Source: Salminus brasiliensis
Lineage: Eukaryota; Chordata; Actinopteri; Characiformes; Bryconidae
Length of the DNA: 64,000 nucleotides
NCBI RefSeq assembly: GCF_030463535.1
Contig: NC_132888.1
Span: 9,686,081 to 9,750,080 of the forward strand
Direction of reading: 5' to 3'
Both the position numbers and the translations under genes were made by a program. Below are positions 24,722-36,976 of the stretch, one piece after another (the first letter of the stretch is position 1; every line of letters starts with the position of its first letter). The notes under the pieces are model-generated. The model was given only the letters and a program-made list of their open reading frames with translations. It ran no database searches and had not been told where the DNA came from.

Positions 24722-27700
24722 TCACAGCCCTTCTCCAATTGGCAGCAGCTCCTTTTTCATAAACCTCACCAGATCCACTGATAAGTCATCCAAATCAAGA
24801 GCCAAGAACTTCTCTACCACTCCTTTACATCTGACAACAGAGACAAAAACAGGTGCAACAGTAGTTAACTGCATCCCAGCATACATGATAAGAATGTTAA
24901 AAATTACACTGAAGTTTCTTTTTTGGCAGCCAGAGAGAATTACAGTACAGCTCTGACAGCATAACGTAAATAGGCAGATTTGCTTAGAGACAGAATTTGA
25001 CCTGGTATTTTTAAAACAATATCATGGCCAAATGAGACAGCTCCATCCATAACAATAGCATTGCTTGCATTCTCTACAGTGAATTACTCCTAGGACGTCA
25101 GAATTAAGCATGTAAAGAGCAGGACATGCATACAACCATTCATTGTTCAAACCTTCAAAAATGTCTTTAGGTCAGTAAATCTGATGCAGATGCAGTGCTA
25201 GTCTTTGTAAGATGATGTGCTAGCTGTCATCCCCTCATACTAGTGATACATTTTTTTGTGAAATACCTTATATTTAAAACACAATATTTGCTTCTTCTAT
25301 TGAACACAAACCTGTTAATCTGTTCATCACCGGAGGGCTGGTCAATCCTTTTGATGGTCTGTCCTGTTCTGTATAATTCTGATACCTACATACAGTAATA
25401 ATAATAATAATAATAAGAAGAAGATGTTAATAAAAATGTAAGCTTTTAAAAAGCTATAGCAAATTGTTCTCAAAGTTTTAAATTCTTGATGAAGTTATTT
25501 TACATAACTGTAGTTTTCTGGCTCATGACAAACATTAGTGCTGCACAGAAATCTGAGGAACAAATACCTCCACTTTAAAACAATGTAGAATTTTATCTGC
25601 TTCGCCCGAATAATAATTCATGCCACAATGTTGCTATGCCACCATCTATGCTGTATGGGGAGTGTGTTGAGGAACAAATACCTCCACTCCTCTCTGCACC
25701 AGGGTAGGTTGCAGGCCAGCCAGTGTGGCAATGTTAGCAGCATAGCTGGACTGGCAAATGCCTTCCTTCAGCTGGTAGAGAAAGACCAACTCCTCTCCAT
25801 CTACAGCAGTCTCTAGAGTCTATCCATATAGACATAAATTATGCATCATAAAAAGTAACCATATGATTTTACAGAATTATACAGAATTGTTTGACAGAAA
25901 CATCAGAAAATGGCCTATGGTAGTAATGTGGGACATGAATGCATGGGAAACAGAAGGGAAAGTAATGCACTAAATATATAGTCTATGATGCACATGCATA
26001 TGGAAAACTGTACTATCTATTACATCATCTAATACATTAACACAATTATGGCCAAAAGTAAGCAAAGTTTTAGTACAACAGTGAAGTCTGAATTTTATCA
26101 CTGTTTTAAAATCAGTAGATTCACACCAGCAAGGAGAGAAGAGGAGACTGAGGCAGAAGGCCCAGCTGCAGAACACTGTGAAAGTTTGTAGCCAAAACAA
26201 CAACTGGACACTCAGATGGAGCTCTGCGTAACCAGTGATTCAGACACGCAGCTAAGAGTGATAAACCATCAACCTGCAAACACACCCACACAGTATTAGT
26301 ATTAATACTTTACTAGTTTCTCTCATTAATTATCAAATAATAATTATCAATATTCTACAATGGTTTTGAACTCACTGTATTGGTTCCTTTGCCAAACTCA
26401 TCCACCAACACAAGTGACTTTCCAGTGCTGTAGTTCAAAGCATAAGACATCTAGATGGGATGGGATTTCAAAGTATATGCTTAAAAAAGATGTAAAAGAT
26501 TAATTTAAATCTTTACAAAGATTTCCACATGAGTAAAATCTATTATATCAACATCACTAGGTCTCTGAGTCTGTTTGATTTGTCTGATATATAAAGTATA
26601 TATACTTTTAGGACAGGTGGTCTGTGAGTGTAGCAAACATTTGTACCTGGTTCACGTCTATCATGAAGGTGCTCAGGCCCACAGACACAGATTCACGACT
26701 GTGCATGCGGGTGAAGATGGCATCCACCAGACCAATCTCAGCCTCTTTGGCCGGCACATCAGAGCCAATCAGGGCCATGAACACAATCAGGCCAACCTAT
26801 ACCAACCACATACTGTTAACAATGAATGTGACAGAATGGGTCTACAGACATGGCAGGCATGTGTCATCATAAAAACATAATAGCATATGTCTGTGTGTTA
26901 ATGGGGTACTTTCTTTACGTATGGTACCATATTTCAACATGTAAAGTATATAGATTGTAGGTGTATATTTGTATGCATCTGGCTATGTGCTGCACTTGCC
27001 TGTTTTAGGTAAATGCTCTTGCCAGAAGAGTTTGGTCCTGTTAGTACCTTGACCTTTCCCTCAGTCTCAGAAGAGATGCATGGATTCGCCACGCATACTG
27101 GCAAACACAGCTCCAATAGAGGATGTCTAAGGGAGAAAGGTAAAAGGAGATAAAGTATACAGCTAGAATGAGTTATCGCACTAAACTGGATTCTAAATCA
27201 GGCACTCAATTATACCCACCTTCCCTAATCGTAAATAATACTATACCTTGACTGATGCAGTATCAATCTGCAGTTTGCCGTCAGTGTAGGGGAGCAGTAG
27301 CCGTAGTTCTGGGAGGCCTGTGCCAATGCCATAAGGCAGTCCAGCTCAGCACATAGGGACAGAACCTTATAGAGGCAGCTGCTGCGTTGCAGCACAGTGG
27401 CTTGGAGTTGTGTCATCACTGCCCTTTCCATGTCTGAAATACACATTCACAAGCTTTCATAATCACTGAAAGCCTATGTTAAACTGATATTCAGCAATGC
27501 AACGAGTACACTTTTAACTGCAAGCTTATAATTCAGTTAGTGCTATAAAGTATGTGAAAAATATTCAGCTGCTACTATGAAACAAATACATACAGTGACA
27601 AGTTGACCCTTTTTTCAGAAACAGATTGTCAAAAGGCATACATTTAAACAACTCTTTTAGATTATAGGAAATATTACCTTTGTAATATAATCAAAAAGGA

Positions 27701-30700
27701 AAGGGTCTGAAGTAAATTCAAAATAACTTAAAAGAAAAGCATTGCCAATACTTAGTAACATCAGCCTATTTATTCATTTTTTTTATTTTATTTATAGGCT
27801 GGTAACATCAGCATTCATTGAGCAATGCCATAGAAACACCACTTTTAGTTTCACAAAGAACCATTCTATTAAAGAGATCTGTACTTTAAGGGTTAAAGAA
27901 ACCTCACCTGATGGAAATGCTCATTATCAATTTTACGGTTCTTCACACCCACAGATCTCTTTTATGAAATGCTTCTTCTATGGAATCACTTAAAGAGCCA
28001 TTTGAAGCATGTTTTTTAGGAATGTAGTCATTAGTTCCAGTTGAACAAACATCTCTGATACAGTAAAGATGGCCAGTGTCCAGACTTTGTAGTTCACCTT
28101 TGATGTCAGAGTGCAGGTCTCCCAGCATGTTGTCCAGCTCCTTAGTCCGGGCACTGCGGTAATGGAGCCTTTCTTCTGACACAAACTGAACCAATCACAA
28201 AGACACAAACATACAAAGATGCACACAATATACTTCACAGAGATGAACACACATCACACAATCAGTTATTTTAACTGGTGCCTTAAAAAGAGAGAATAGG
28301 AATTATTTGTAATTTTATTCAGTTTTTTTTTGGTAATTTACTTCGGTGAGTAGACTACTGTAAGTAATACTCCGTCCGGCCACCAGAGGTCCTTGTCCCA
28401 GCAATGGGCTCAATAACTCACACCTGACAGCAATACCCTAATCAGTCCCTCTACAAGTATCACCTCTCACTCTGCTGCGCCGTGCAAAGCATCGCCAGTT
28501 TGCTTGCTGCAATACTGAGCGTTCTCAATCGTGTTGGTTTGTTTTCTTGCTAAATCCCTGCCTGCCTTGTGACTTCGGATTGTTGGACTGTGTTTCTAGA
28601 CTATTTTGCTTTGGATTTTTTGTTGCTCTTTTTGGCCTCTAACCCCTTCTTGGCACTGCCACTGACCATGGTTACTTTCACTGTGTTTTTGTGTTACGTT
28701 GCCTTGGTTATTAAACCTGCTTATGGGTTCTTTAAAGCTGCCTGGATCTGTATTGTTACACTGTAAACACTCTTATACAACACCTACACTGGCAGGACTG
28801 AAAATAGTATTTTTTGCCCAAAGTTTAAATACAGCATCTCTGAAATACAGTATGCTGTGTTCCATTTCTCTATATTTGACAAGGCCTTTTCTTATCCTGA
28901 TATTTTATAGTTTACTTAAATACTCACAATAAAATCAAGACCTTCAATCTCAAAGTTTTCCTTCTCCAACATGCCAGGCAGTCGTGGTACTGAGAGGAGG
29001 AACCCAATCTATGAAATGAAAACAAAAATGATCCATTAATATAATATCAGTTAATGGTAAACTGGCCACAGATGGGGAAAAACTACAAAAAACACGACAT
29101 CCCACACCAGAGGGATGTAGATGACACTGCAGGCAGAAAAACGGGAATCCAGATTCTCCAGCTCAGCACGGGCCACATCTGTTAGAAAATCTGACAGGCC
29201 CATCATTGTTCTTTTCTCTGAAGGGAAGGATAAGGAACTGTAATGAAGACTGTTTATTGACACAGATCACTTATACTTTTCTTAGAGTTTATCAGCACAA
29301 AGCTTATCAACTTGCCAAACACACAAAAAAACTGTAAGTAAAAAATCGTAACAGGCTCACTTTCATCAATGGCAGGGTCAACATTTGGCTTAACAGTGAA
29401 ACGATTCTCAGCTAAACTACCTTCAAAATCAACCTGCAAAAGACAAAAACATATGTTTGTCATTAAACCTCTAAACCTCAAAAAGACCTAAAAGACCACA
29501 AACAACAAACATTCCATTTAATTTAAATGTAAAAACAATGTGTGGTAACGGCACCATAATTTCTTTACACAAGAAGAAAATGATTCATACATCTTATCCA
29601 CGTTAAGTCTCACCACTTTGCTGATTAGTGTGGCAATGTAGTGGAGGTTGTCTGTAAAGCCTTCACTGATCTCTCGAAAAAGGTGGATGGTCTGGGGGAG
29701 CGAACGCACTGTGTCTCTGATCCCCACAGCACTGTACACAGTCTGAGGACCAGAAAAATAAACACAAGGGTTAAACAAAGGAAAACTTAACCAATTCATA
29801 CATTTTATGAGGTTTTAGGTTAGAATAAGGTGTAAATTACCTTGTATAAACTCTGCCAGTCACAGACTTTGGTATGAGTTAGAGACATTTTGTAGAGTAA
29901 AGTCTGTAAAACAACATGAAAATAAGGTGAATCTGAAGAAATACATAAAGATAACAGACAAATAGCAGATTATGCTAAACTACATTAATGCCATTTGAAT
30001 TGGACTTTTCAAGCTCAACTTGTCAATTTCAGTTAATCCAAAGAATTTGATATCTGTCAAATGTATGTCACCATAGACAGAGACACCATTAAGCATTAAG
30101 TTTGTACTGGAATGTTTCCGATGTTGCGCAGGAAATTCTGTAGCGTGTTCATCACATCAGAGTTGTGAGGAGAGGTAAAGTAACGAACCACCTCCTGTCT
30201 TCTCCTTAAAACACTCAGGTCTCTAGTGGGCCGGTGGAACCACTGCCTGGAAAACAGGAACAAAAGCTTAGCACTGGCTGTAGATTGAAGTAAGAGAATA
30301 AAGGAAAAAAGAGAAATCGTACCGTAAAAGCTTGGAGCCATACTTGCATCGGCAGCGATTCAGAATACCTGAAACATGCATGCTTAGTTTTTAATACGAA
30401 CTAATATAAATGACTACGTTGCTAACATCTGCCATTCCTAATGATTTAAATCCAGACACTCCCAGAGACAGACAGTCACTACATAGTAACATGGAAGGTG
30501 TTATTTACCGTAGAGACTCAGGCCCTCCTTCACCCCTGACTGGAGCTTGTACACAGAAGGGTGCAGCTCAGATTTGAAAATCTGGAGAGCACTGAGGATA
30601 TGTAATAAAAAAACAAATTAAACATATACTGTTTATTAACAGTACATACATTAAATATTTTTTTACAGTGAAACAGTTAACACGCACCTGTATGTGTCTC

Positions 30701-32922
30701 GGTCAATGTATACTATGTCATTTCTGTTAAAAGACAGGACAACAGATTGAATGCAGTGCTCTCCATACTTGAAGTACATACTTAACAATTTCAAATAGAG
30801 AATTACACAACCCTCTTCCCATATCAAATGTAATGCTTCAGACAATGGTAGGATGAGGACCGACACATGCCTCCAACACATGCATAACCAGCCACGATGC
30901 AACATCAACGGGCAACCAACGCATTCGGCGGAACTTTCGAGGCATCGGCTAACAAAGTGTTTCTCAATTCTGGTCCTGAAGGCTCCCTTTTAGTGGACTC
31001 TCTGCTTTATAACACCACCTGCAACTCTGAAAAGGCTTGTTAATGAGCTGATTAGGTGGCTCGGGTGGGCAGGGCAGGGTGAAACCAGATTTTTGAAAAC
31101 CCGTTTCAGCCAGCATCACACTGAAGTGATGTGGGGAGCGGGAGAGAGCAATCTACCCAACTAGAATAAGAGAAAGGCAAATCCCAAACCTGGGATTTGA
31201 ACCAGCGATTAACTATTCTGAGTTAACAGTTTTAAAATGCTTCAAATATATATTTTCAATAAATCACCAATTAAGAACATGAAAATAACAAACAAAAAAG
31301 TAAACAATGCAAATATTGTTGCAAGTGTTGTAAATGCCGTACAGTGTGTAGGTAAGTAACTGAAATATGGGAACCCCAACGCTGCTGTCTTCCAGTTCAA
31401 CCCCAACTCTTCTCCGGTCTAGACATTTCAGGAGTCCTCCTATGCTCCTCATCTGTAAAAAAGTTCAATACCTTCTGTTCATATTTCATTTACTAAGTGA
31501 TAACATATGAAACATTCAAGCATGTGTAAAAGCAAAGTCATGGGGCATAATAATACACATATTTTTAGGTTCAAAATAATGTTTGATTTAGAACATAATA
31601 TTTTATTCTTACAAAATAACGGTGACATGTCTGTGAGAAAATGATTTGTGAACTGATCATCTGACTCTTAATTAAACATAACTAGAGATATGTTGGCCTT
31701 ACCATTAGCACAGAATCAAATAAGATGCAGGAGGACAGATATGTGATTTTTTCTTTCTCAGTGATGGATGAAGGAAGAAAAGGGAGATGTGCTGACAGAA
31801 GCCTCTGTTTACTGACCTCTACTCCTGCAGTACAGAAATGCAGAACAGATGTCATGGACTAACACAGGCTGCATGTAGACTGAGCAAACTGTTTACAACA
31901 TGCACTACACAGATATAAGGCTGTTGTTAATAAGTTAATTTGCACAACAGTAAATGAAATGTATGGTAATGCACTCTCACTTACTTTTATAAGAATAAAA
32001 CTGGAGGGGGAAGCTTAAAGGGTGAACAAGAAGGCGTACAATCTGTAGGCCTGAGCTTGCAATTATAAAATCTCTATGGAACATAAATCACACAGACAAA
32101 GCCATAACCCCTCAGCTTTTCTATGAAACTTTTGTACTTACCAAAGTCAGCACTAGGATACACAACAACCTCTGGCCTGTAGTTGGGATTTGATCCTAAA
32201 ATTAAAATAAGAACAAAGCACATTTACAGATATCTGTAGCTTCGCTCATGTACTGTATGGACCTTCAGAAGCCAAATATATTTTACCAAGTTCTCTGATA
32301 AACTGGACCATGTTCCGCTCCTGCTTCGCACTTGCGATGACAACATTAGGGCTGATCTCCTGAATGACTTAAAACAATAACTCATAGGTAATGTGCAGTT
32401 AAAAAACTTAAGAAACCTTAACATTTGGACTTGTAACTCCTTTTAGGTATCAGACAGGTAGGGTTGCAACAGTTAATTTACCTTTAGTATACACACTGTA
32501 TGGACAAAAGTATTGGAACACCTGCTCATTCACTGTTCATTGTTCCGAAATCAAGGGCATTAAAAACGTTTATCCGACTATTAATTGGGTAATTGTCTCT
32601 ACTGTCCAGGAAAGGACTACTGGATTTTGGGGCACTGCTGTGAGGATCTGATTGCATTCAGCGACAAGAGCATTAGTGAGGTAAGGATGCTGGATGATTA
32701 CCACCCTTCCTCATCCCCAACTCACCCTAAAAGTACTGGATAGACCACCATCATTCCAGGGAACACAGTTTCACTGCTCCACAGCTCATTTATTTCTAAA
32801 GATAGATCCAATTATTTTTGCACATTCCATCCATTAACACACCACATTTTAACTATAGTAACGTGTTTGTTCAACCAAAAATCCTTTAGTTTTAATTGCT
32901 TCAATTGAGTCAACTGATAATG

Positions 32923-32966
<44 letters not shown>

Positions 32967-33068
32967 TAGGATGCTGTGAAATTGAGAGATTTTCTGGAAC
33001 TCTCATTGCATTGCAGCCCTACAGGCAAGGCACACATACACCCATTCCTATTATATATTCACAGATGA

Positions 33069-33121
<53 letters not shown>

Positions 33122-33866
33122 GACACGCACTATTTCATCTCTGTATATATATTTGTATATTTGTATTCTGTATTTTTTTTTGCTTATATTTCTATATTTT
33201 CATATTTTTATATTTTATTCTTTAACTTAAATGTAACTTATTCTATTTTTATTTTCTTCATTTTTATTTTATTTTTCTTTTGCACTTTTGCACTTTACTT
33301 CATTAAGTTAAGGTTTAGTTAAGTTTAAATGTAGATTTTTATTGTATAGCTTGATGTGGTCATAAAAAGCATTTCACTGCAAGTTATACTGTGTATGACT
33401 ATGTATGTGACAAATAAAATTTGATTTGATTTGATTTGATATCAAGTTAATTTTAATACATTAATGCATTTAGCAATGTAGTACATATATTTAAGTTACC
33501 TCTTCCCAACAGTTGAAGATCCTTGTTATCTGCTGCATCAAGCATGAAGTGCATGGAACAATCTCTACTGTCATAGAAACTAAGTCCAACCTGGCCATGT
33601 TGAGCAAGCACACTCATAAGTACCTTGAAGTTAAAGAAAGGTGAAAATCGGGTGAAACTCTACCTGATAGATTTGCCTATTAATACTATCACTTTAGCAA
33701 AGCCAAATGCTTTACAGTGACGTAGATAAACAGCTGAATTATATCTAATCATAACTAATCTGTAGTCACTCACCTCAGAAGGTCCTTCATTTTCATCTCC
33801 ATCCAGACTAGCAGCGCAGGATGCCACAGGATCTCCTTCTCTTATACCATGACTCTCCTTAGCCAT
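24722..33866 (-). CDS. msh5: MutS homologue 5 (meiotic crossover factor), 24 coding exons, 812 aa
   Basis: MSH5 pairs with MSH4 as a sliding clamp that stabilises recombination intermediates in meiosis; it lacks the mismatch-binding domain of repair MutS proteins. Exons (minus): 33774-33866, 33500-33623, 32287-32367, 32142-32195, 31703-31824, 31343-31452, 30688-30723, 30509-30591, 30323-30368, 30108-30246, 29841-29903, 29614-29742, 29361-29433, 29108-29217, 28928-29008, 28098-28185, 27247-27433, 27000-27126, 26647-26796, 26376-26450, 26127-26273, 25682-25819, 25312-25385, 24722-24830. They sum to 2439 nt, in frame throughout. Walker A is TGPNSSGKS (residues 569-577), the SS distinguishing MSH5 from MSH4; Walker B is [13 protein letters not shown] (645-657); other blocks that match MSH5 are [29 protein letters not shown] and [13 protein letters not shown]. 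Length is close to human (about 834). Intron 18 has a GC donor. Exon 7 is only 36 nt. Introns hold MITE and SINE copies, but the frame is intact. Confidence 0.95.
27805..27995. mobile_element. Palindromic MITE in msh5 intron 16
   Basis: Near-inverted arms (GCAATGCCATAGAAACACCA ... TGCTTCTTCTATGGAATCAC) with AAAGAACC/GGTTCTT cores. The same family is seen at 37765-38025, 53005-53100 and 53755-53850. It sits within about 100 bp of an exon boundary (donor at 28098). Confidence 0.6.
28370..28770 (+). mobile_element. Probable retroelement fragment in msh5 intron
   Basis: GC-balanced block with CCCAGCAATGGGCTC, CCTGCCTGCCTTGTGACTTCG and a run ending TTATTAAACCTGC...CTGCCTGGATCTGT, resembling the 3' terminal portion of fish LTR/other retroelements. 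Family uncertain; not part of the msh5 coding chain. Confidence 0.35.
30945..31215. mobile_element. hAT-like fragment and tRNA-SINE fragment in msh5 intron 6
   Basis: 30950-31060 (TTTCTCAATTCTGGTCCTGA ... AATGAGCTGATTAGG) resembles a non-autonomous hAT-like repeat, also seen at 39025-39205 and 48605-48760. 31115-31215 is a minus-strand SINE fragment with box B GGTTCAAATCCC. Confidence 0.5.
32494..32795 (+). mobile_element. MITE family 1 copy, right end truncated, in msh5 intron 2
   Basis: Starts with the left terminal repeat CACTGTATGGACAAAAGTAT TGG and runs to CACTGCTCCACAGCTCATTT, where it is broken. Confidence 0.85.
32920..32966. repeat. (TAA)n microsatellite
   Basis: About 15 uninterrupted ATA/AAT units within msh5 intron 2. 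Confidence 0.9.
33070..33440 (+). repeat. (TA)n(CA)n followed by LINE-like 3' tail
   Basis: (AT)15 then (AC)n at 33071-33122. Further on, GTGACAAATAAAATTTGATT with repeated TTGATTTGAT is the characteristic 3' end of fish L2-like LINEs or their SINE partners. Confidence 0.6.
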
Positions 33867-34011
33867 CTTTTAGGGTCACACCAAAACAATATTTACATTT
33901 TTCGATATTAGAAATGTTTAAAATCTGCTGTCTAATCAGTGGTAATGAGTGGTTATTTGTCAGTAAAGCACGTGGACATCACAAACAACAGTTCACTTCA
34001 ACTATCAGTAT

Positions 34012-34514
34012 ATATACTAAATGGACAAAAGTAATGGGACACCTGCTCCTTAATTGTTCATTCTTCTGACATCAAGCTCATTATAAAGAGTTTATCCTGC
34101 ATTTGTTGGAGCAACTGTCTCTGCTGTCCAGGAAAGGACTACTAGCTAGATTTTGAGGCACTGCTGTAAGGATTTGATTGCGTTCAGCGACAAGAGCGTT
34201 AGTGAGGTAGGGATGCTGAAGGATCACCACCCCTCCTCATCCCCAACTCACCCCAAAAATACTGGATAGAGCACCAGTATTTCCAGGGAACACAGTTTCA
34301 CTGCTCCACAGCTCAAACCCCTCTATCCTACATTATCCTGGCATTAGACAAGGTGCCAGTAGGTTCATGTGTATCTACTCCAGAGAGTCCTATTCTACTG
34401 GCAATACTTCTTTACAGGGACTAGACAAGCTGTAGCTACCAGCATGGGTTCAACTCAAAGTGGCTGAATGTATTCCTTAGATGGGTGTCCACAAATATTT
34501 GGACACGCAGTGTA
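34012..34514 (+). mobile_element. MITE family 1, full-length copy (about 500 bp)
   Basis: Left end ACTAAATGGACAAAAGTAAT GGGACACC and right end GGTGTCCACAAATATTTGGACACGCAGTGTA are imperfect inverted repeats of about 30 bp, with TA at the tips, consistent with a Tc1/mariner-type MITE. Lies 70 bp from the minisatellite. Confidence 0.9.
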
Positions 34515-34580
34515 CACAAACACAACACCAGTTAATTTAGCCAAATTTCACCTAGACTGCTACCACCAGCAATCTAGAAG

Positions 34581-35366
34581 GCTAGCTAGCTAGCTCAAAG
34601 CTAGGTTAGCTAGCTAGCTAGCTTTAGCTAGTGCTATATCTCAATATGAAGCTAGCTAGCCAGCTCAAAGCTAGGTTAGCTAGCTAGCTAGCTTTAGCTA
34701 GTGCTATATCTCAATATGAAGCTAGCTAGCCAGCTCAAAGCTAGGTTAGCTAGCTAGCTAGCTTTAGCTAGTGCTATATCTCAATATGAAGCTAGCTAGC
34801 CAGCTCAAAGCTAGGTTAGCTAGCTAGCTAGCTTTAGCTAGTGCTATATCTCAATATGAAGTTAGCTAGCCAGCTCAAAGCTAGGTTAGCTAGCTAGCTA
34901 GCTTTAGCTAGTGCTATATCTCAATATGAAGCTAGCTAGCTAGCTCAACGCTAGGTTAGCTAGCTAGCTAGCTTTAGCTAGTGCTATATCTCAATATGAA
35001 GCTAGCTAGCCAGCTCAAAGCTAGGTTAGCTAGCTAGCTAGCTTTACCTAGTGCTATATCTCAATATGAAGCTAGCTAGCCAGCTCAAAGCTAGGTTAGC
35101 TAGCTAGCTAGCTTTAGCTAGTGCTATATCTCAATATGAAGCTAGCTAGCCAGCTCAAAGCTAGGTTAGCTAGCTAGCTAGCTTTAGCTAGTGCTATATC
35201 TCAATATGAAGCTAGCTAGCCAGCTCAAAGCTAGGTTAGCTAGCTAGCTAGCTTTAGCTAGTGCTATATCTCAATATGAAGCTAGCTAGCTAGCTCAAAG
35301 CTAGGTTAGCTAGCTAGCTAGCTTTAGCTAGTGCTATATCTCAATATGAAGCTAGCTAGCTAGCTA
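34581..35366. repeat. 70-bp minisatellite, 11 near-identical units
   Basis: Units start at 34581, 34651, 34721, 34791, 34861, 34931, 35001, 35071, 35141, 35211 and 35281, followed by a partial unit. Every unit is exactly 70 bp, with only isolated substitutions (for example near 34862, 34939 and 35047). Each unit carries a run of GCTAGCTAGC-type palindromes, then GTGCTATATCTCAATATGAA. Non-repeated GCTAGC clusters flank it at 35500-35520 and 35695-35725. Near identity suggests recent expansion or homogenisation. Confidence 0.98.
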
Positions 35367-35738
35367 ACTCAGTCCTTTCTGTTAGTCTATTAGTATTGAT
35401 GATATTATTATTATTATTACTTTGCCAAAACGTTATTTAAACGTACACGTCTTTAAAACAATGCTTCAAAATCACAATTAGCTACTGTTTGCCAAGTTAG
35501 CTAGCGCTAGCTAGCACCTAGCGCTATCTTTGGTCAGTTGCTGGCCAATTTGCTGCACTTACTGAGGGGACTCTGATCATTCAGGACCCCCTGAAACCCC
35601 CTGTGGATAAAGAAAGAAGTTTCCCCATCATTCTTATTAAAGGAATATCTAAAATAAATTAAGCTAATTAGCTTAATTAGCTTGAAAATATAGCTAGCTA
35701 GCTAGCCTGTGCTAGCTAGCTAGCTTTTAACGGTTTAC

Positions 35739-35860
35739 CTCAGAACTAGACTTGCGCGAGCGCCTTGATTTTGAACAGCTCCGGCTCGTGAACCGCTGCG
35801 CAGCTTCGCTGATCTTCAACTCATGCTACCACGTTCTTCTCAGCGTGTATGTTCTACAGA
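35739..35860 (-). promoter_or_regulatory. Inferred 5' noncoding exon and promoter of msh5
   Basis: A short CpG-richer patch (CTTGCGCGAGCGCC, CGGCTCGTGAACCGCTGCGC) in otherwise AT-rich DNA contains, on the minus strand, a good donor CTGAG|GTAAAC at 35739/35738. The msh5 start codon is directly preceded by an acceptor-like CTAAAAG (AG at 33868-33867). If both are used, a 1.87 kb intron separates a noncoding first exon from the ATG exon and contains the 70-bp minisatellite. Inferred from signals only; the acceptor's pyrimidine tract is weak. Confidence 0.4.
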
Positions 35861-36976
35861 TCTCGGTTTCAAATGAGGGATTTGAGCATGTTTGAAACGT
35901 GGAAAGCAAAAGTGTCTGTCTGCAAAGTAGATACTGCTATAATATAGTACCAACATTTGGGAATATGCTTATTGAAATGCTGAAAATAAATATTTCCCCC
36001 ACTTTTTGGGAGCATGTTGATATAAAAGGTCATAAAAGGTGCCCCCTACCCAACCCATCAACACAAAAATGGGTTTGTTGCCTCAGAACAAGACTTTTAT
36101 GCAAAATATTAAATTTTATTTTTCAGCAAGCAGTCAAAATGCTGATACATTATCCAAAAGGGATACGATCCAGTTCTGTGTACAATTTAACCTCCTATAA
36201 AGTATAAAAAAAAAACATTTAGAGACTTAAAACGTTCCTCCAATTTAATAAATCATACTCTAGATAAATAATTGAATCACTAAATGTAATAAATGTTTCC
36301 CCTCAGTTTAACCTAATGCAGGCCTAAACTGGGGGAACAATTTATTAAATTGAGGAAGCGTTTGTTAAGTTGAAGGTTCAGTTATTAAATTATAGGAACA
36401 ACATATTAAATCGATGGTCTACACTTTATGTCCCAAAATATTATTTTTCTAACTTGATACTCTATATACTCACCAATTCCACTTTATATTTCTCAGCATT
36501 AAAGGGGAATTCTTGCATAAAGATCCTGCATAATTCAGTCATTTATAAATAATGTCAGCCAAAGTGGGGGTTGATGTTATTGTAGAGAAACCTTATAAGT
36601 CAGATTTTTTTGCAGTGGTTGAGAGGAGTCCACAGGTCTACAAAGGCCTGCAAAGCAAATAACCATTCACTATCTAAAGCCACCAGTGGAGGGACACCCT
36701 TAAAACCACTACAACACTTAGGTTCACTACCTAATAGACAGATTAGAGGTCTCAGATTAGAGGTAAAGTGGACTGGAATCACAGATGTCATCATGATGTA
36801 ATTTAGGACAGCATTTCAGTCATTATTAAAGACAATTCCTCAAAGCATTAAAACTAGTAGTTATGTTGCCACAGTTAGTGGTTACCCCGTACAGAATTGC
36901 AAGTATATCTCTATATAAACATCTTGTTAAATGTGTGTCAGTGAATATTGCACAACATTAAATGATGTTTCTCAGA
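35860..36976. other. Intergenic between msh5 and the Ly6 gene
   Basis: AT-rich; no additional exons recognised. Includes the Ly6 3'UTR near 36800-36976. 36600-36800 has short frames on both strands without similarity. Confidence 0.4.

Noticed and set aside
27742-27993. 83-codon plus-strand frame in msh5 intron
   Set aside because: Falls on a palindromic MITE.
34581-35366. Regular repeat array resembling CRISPR
   Set aside because: Units are contiguous without unique spacers, in a vertebrate genome; it is a minisatellite.
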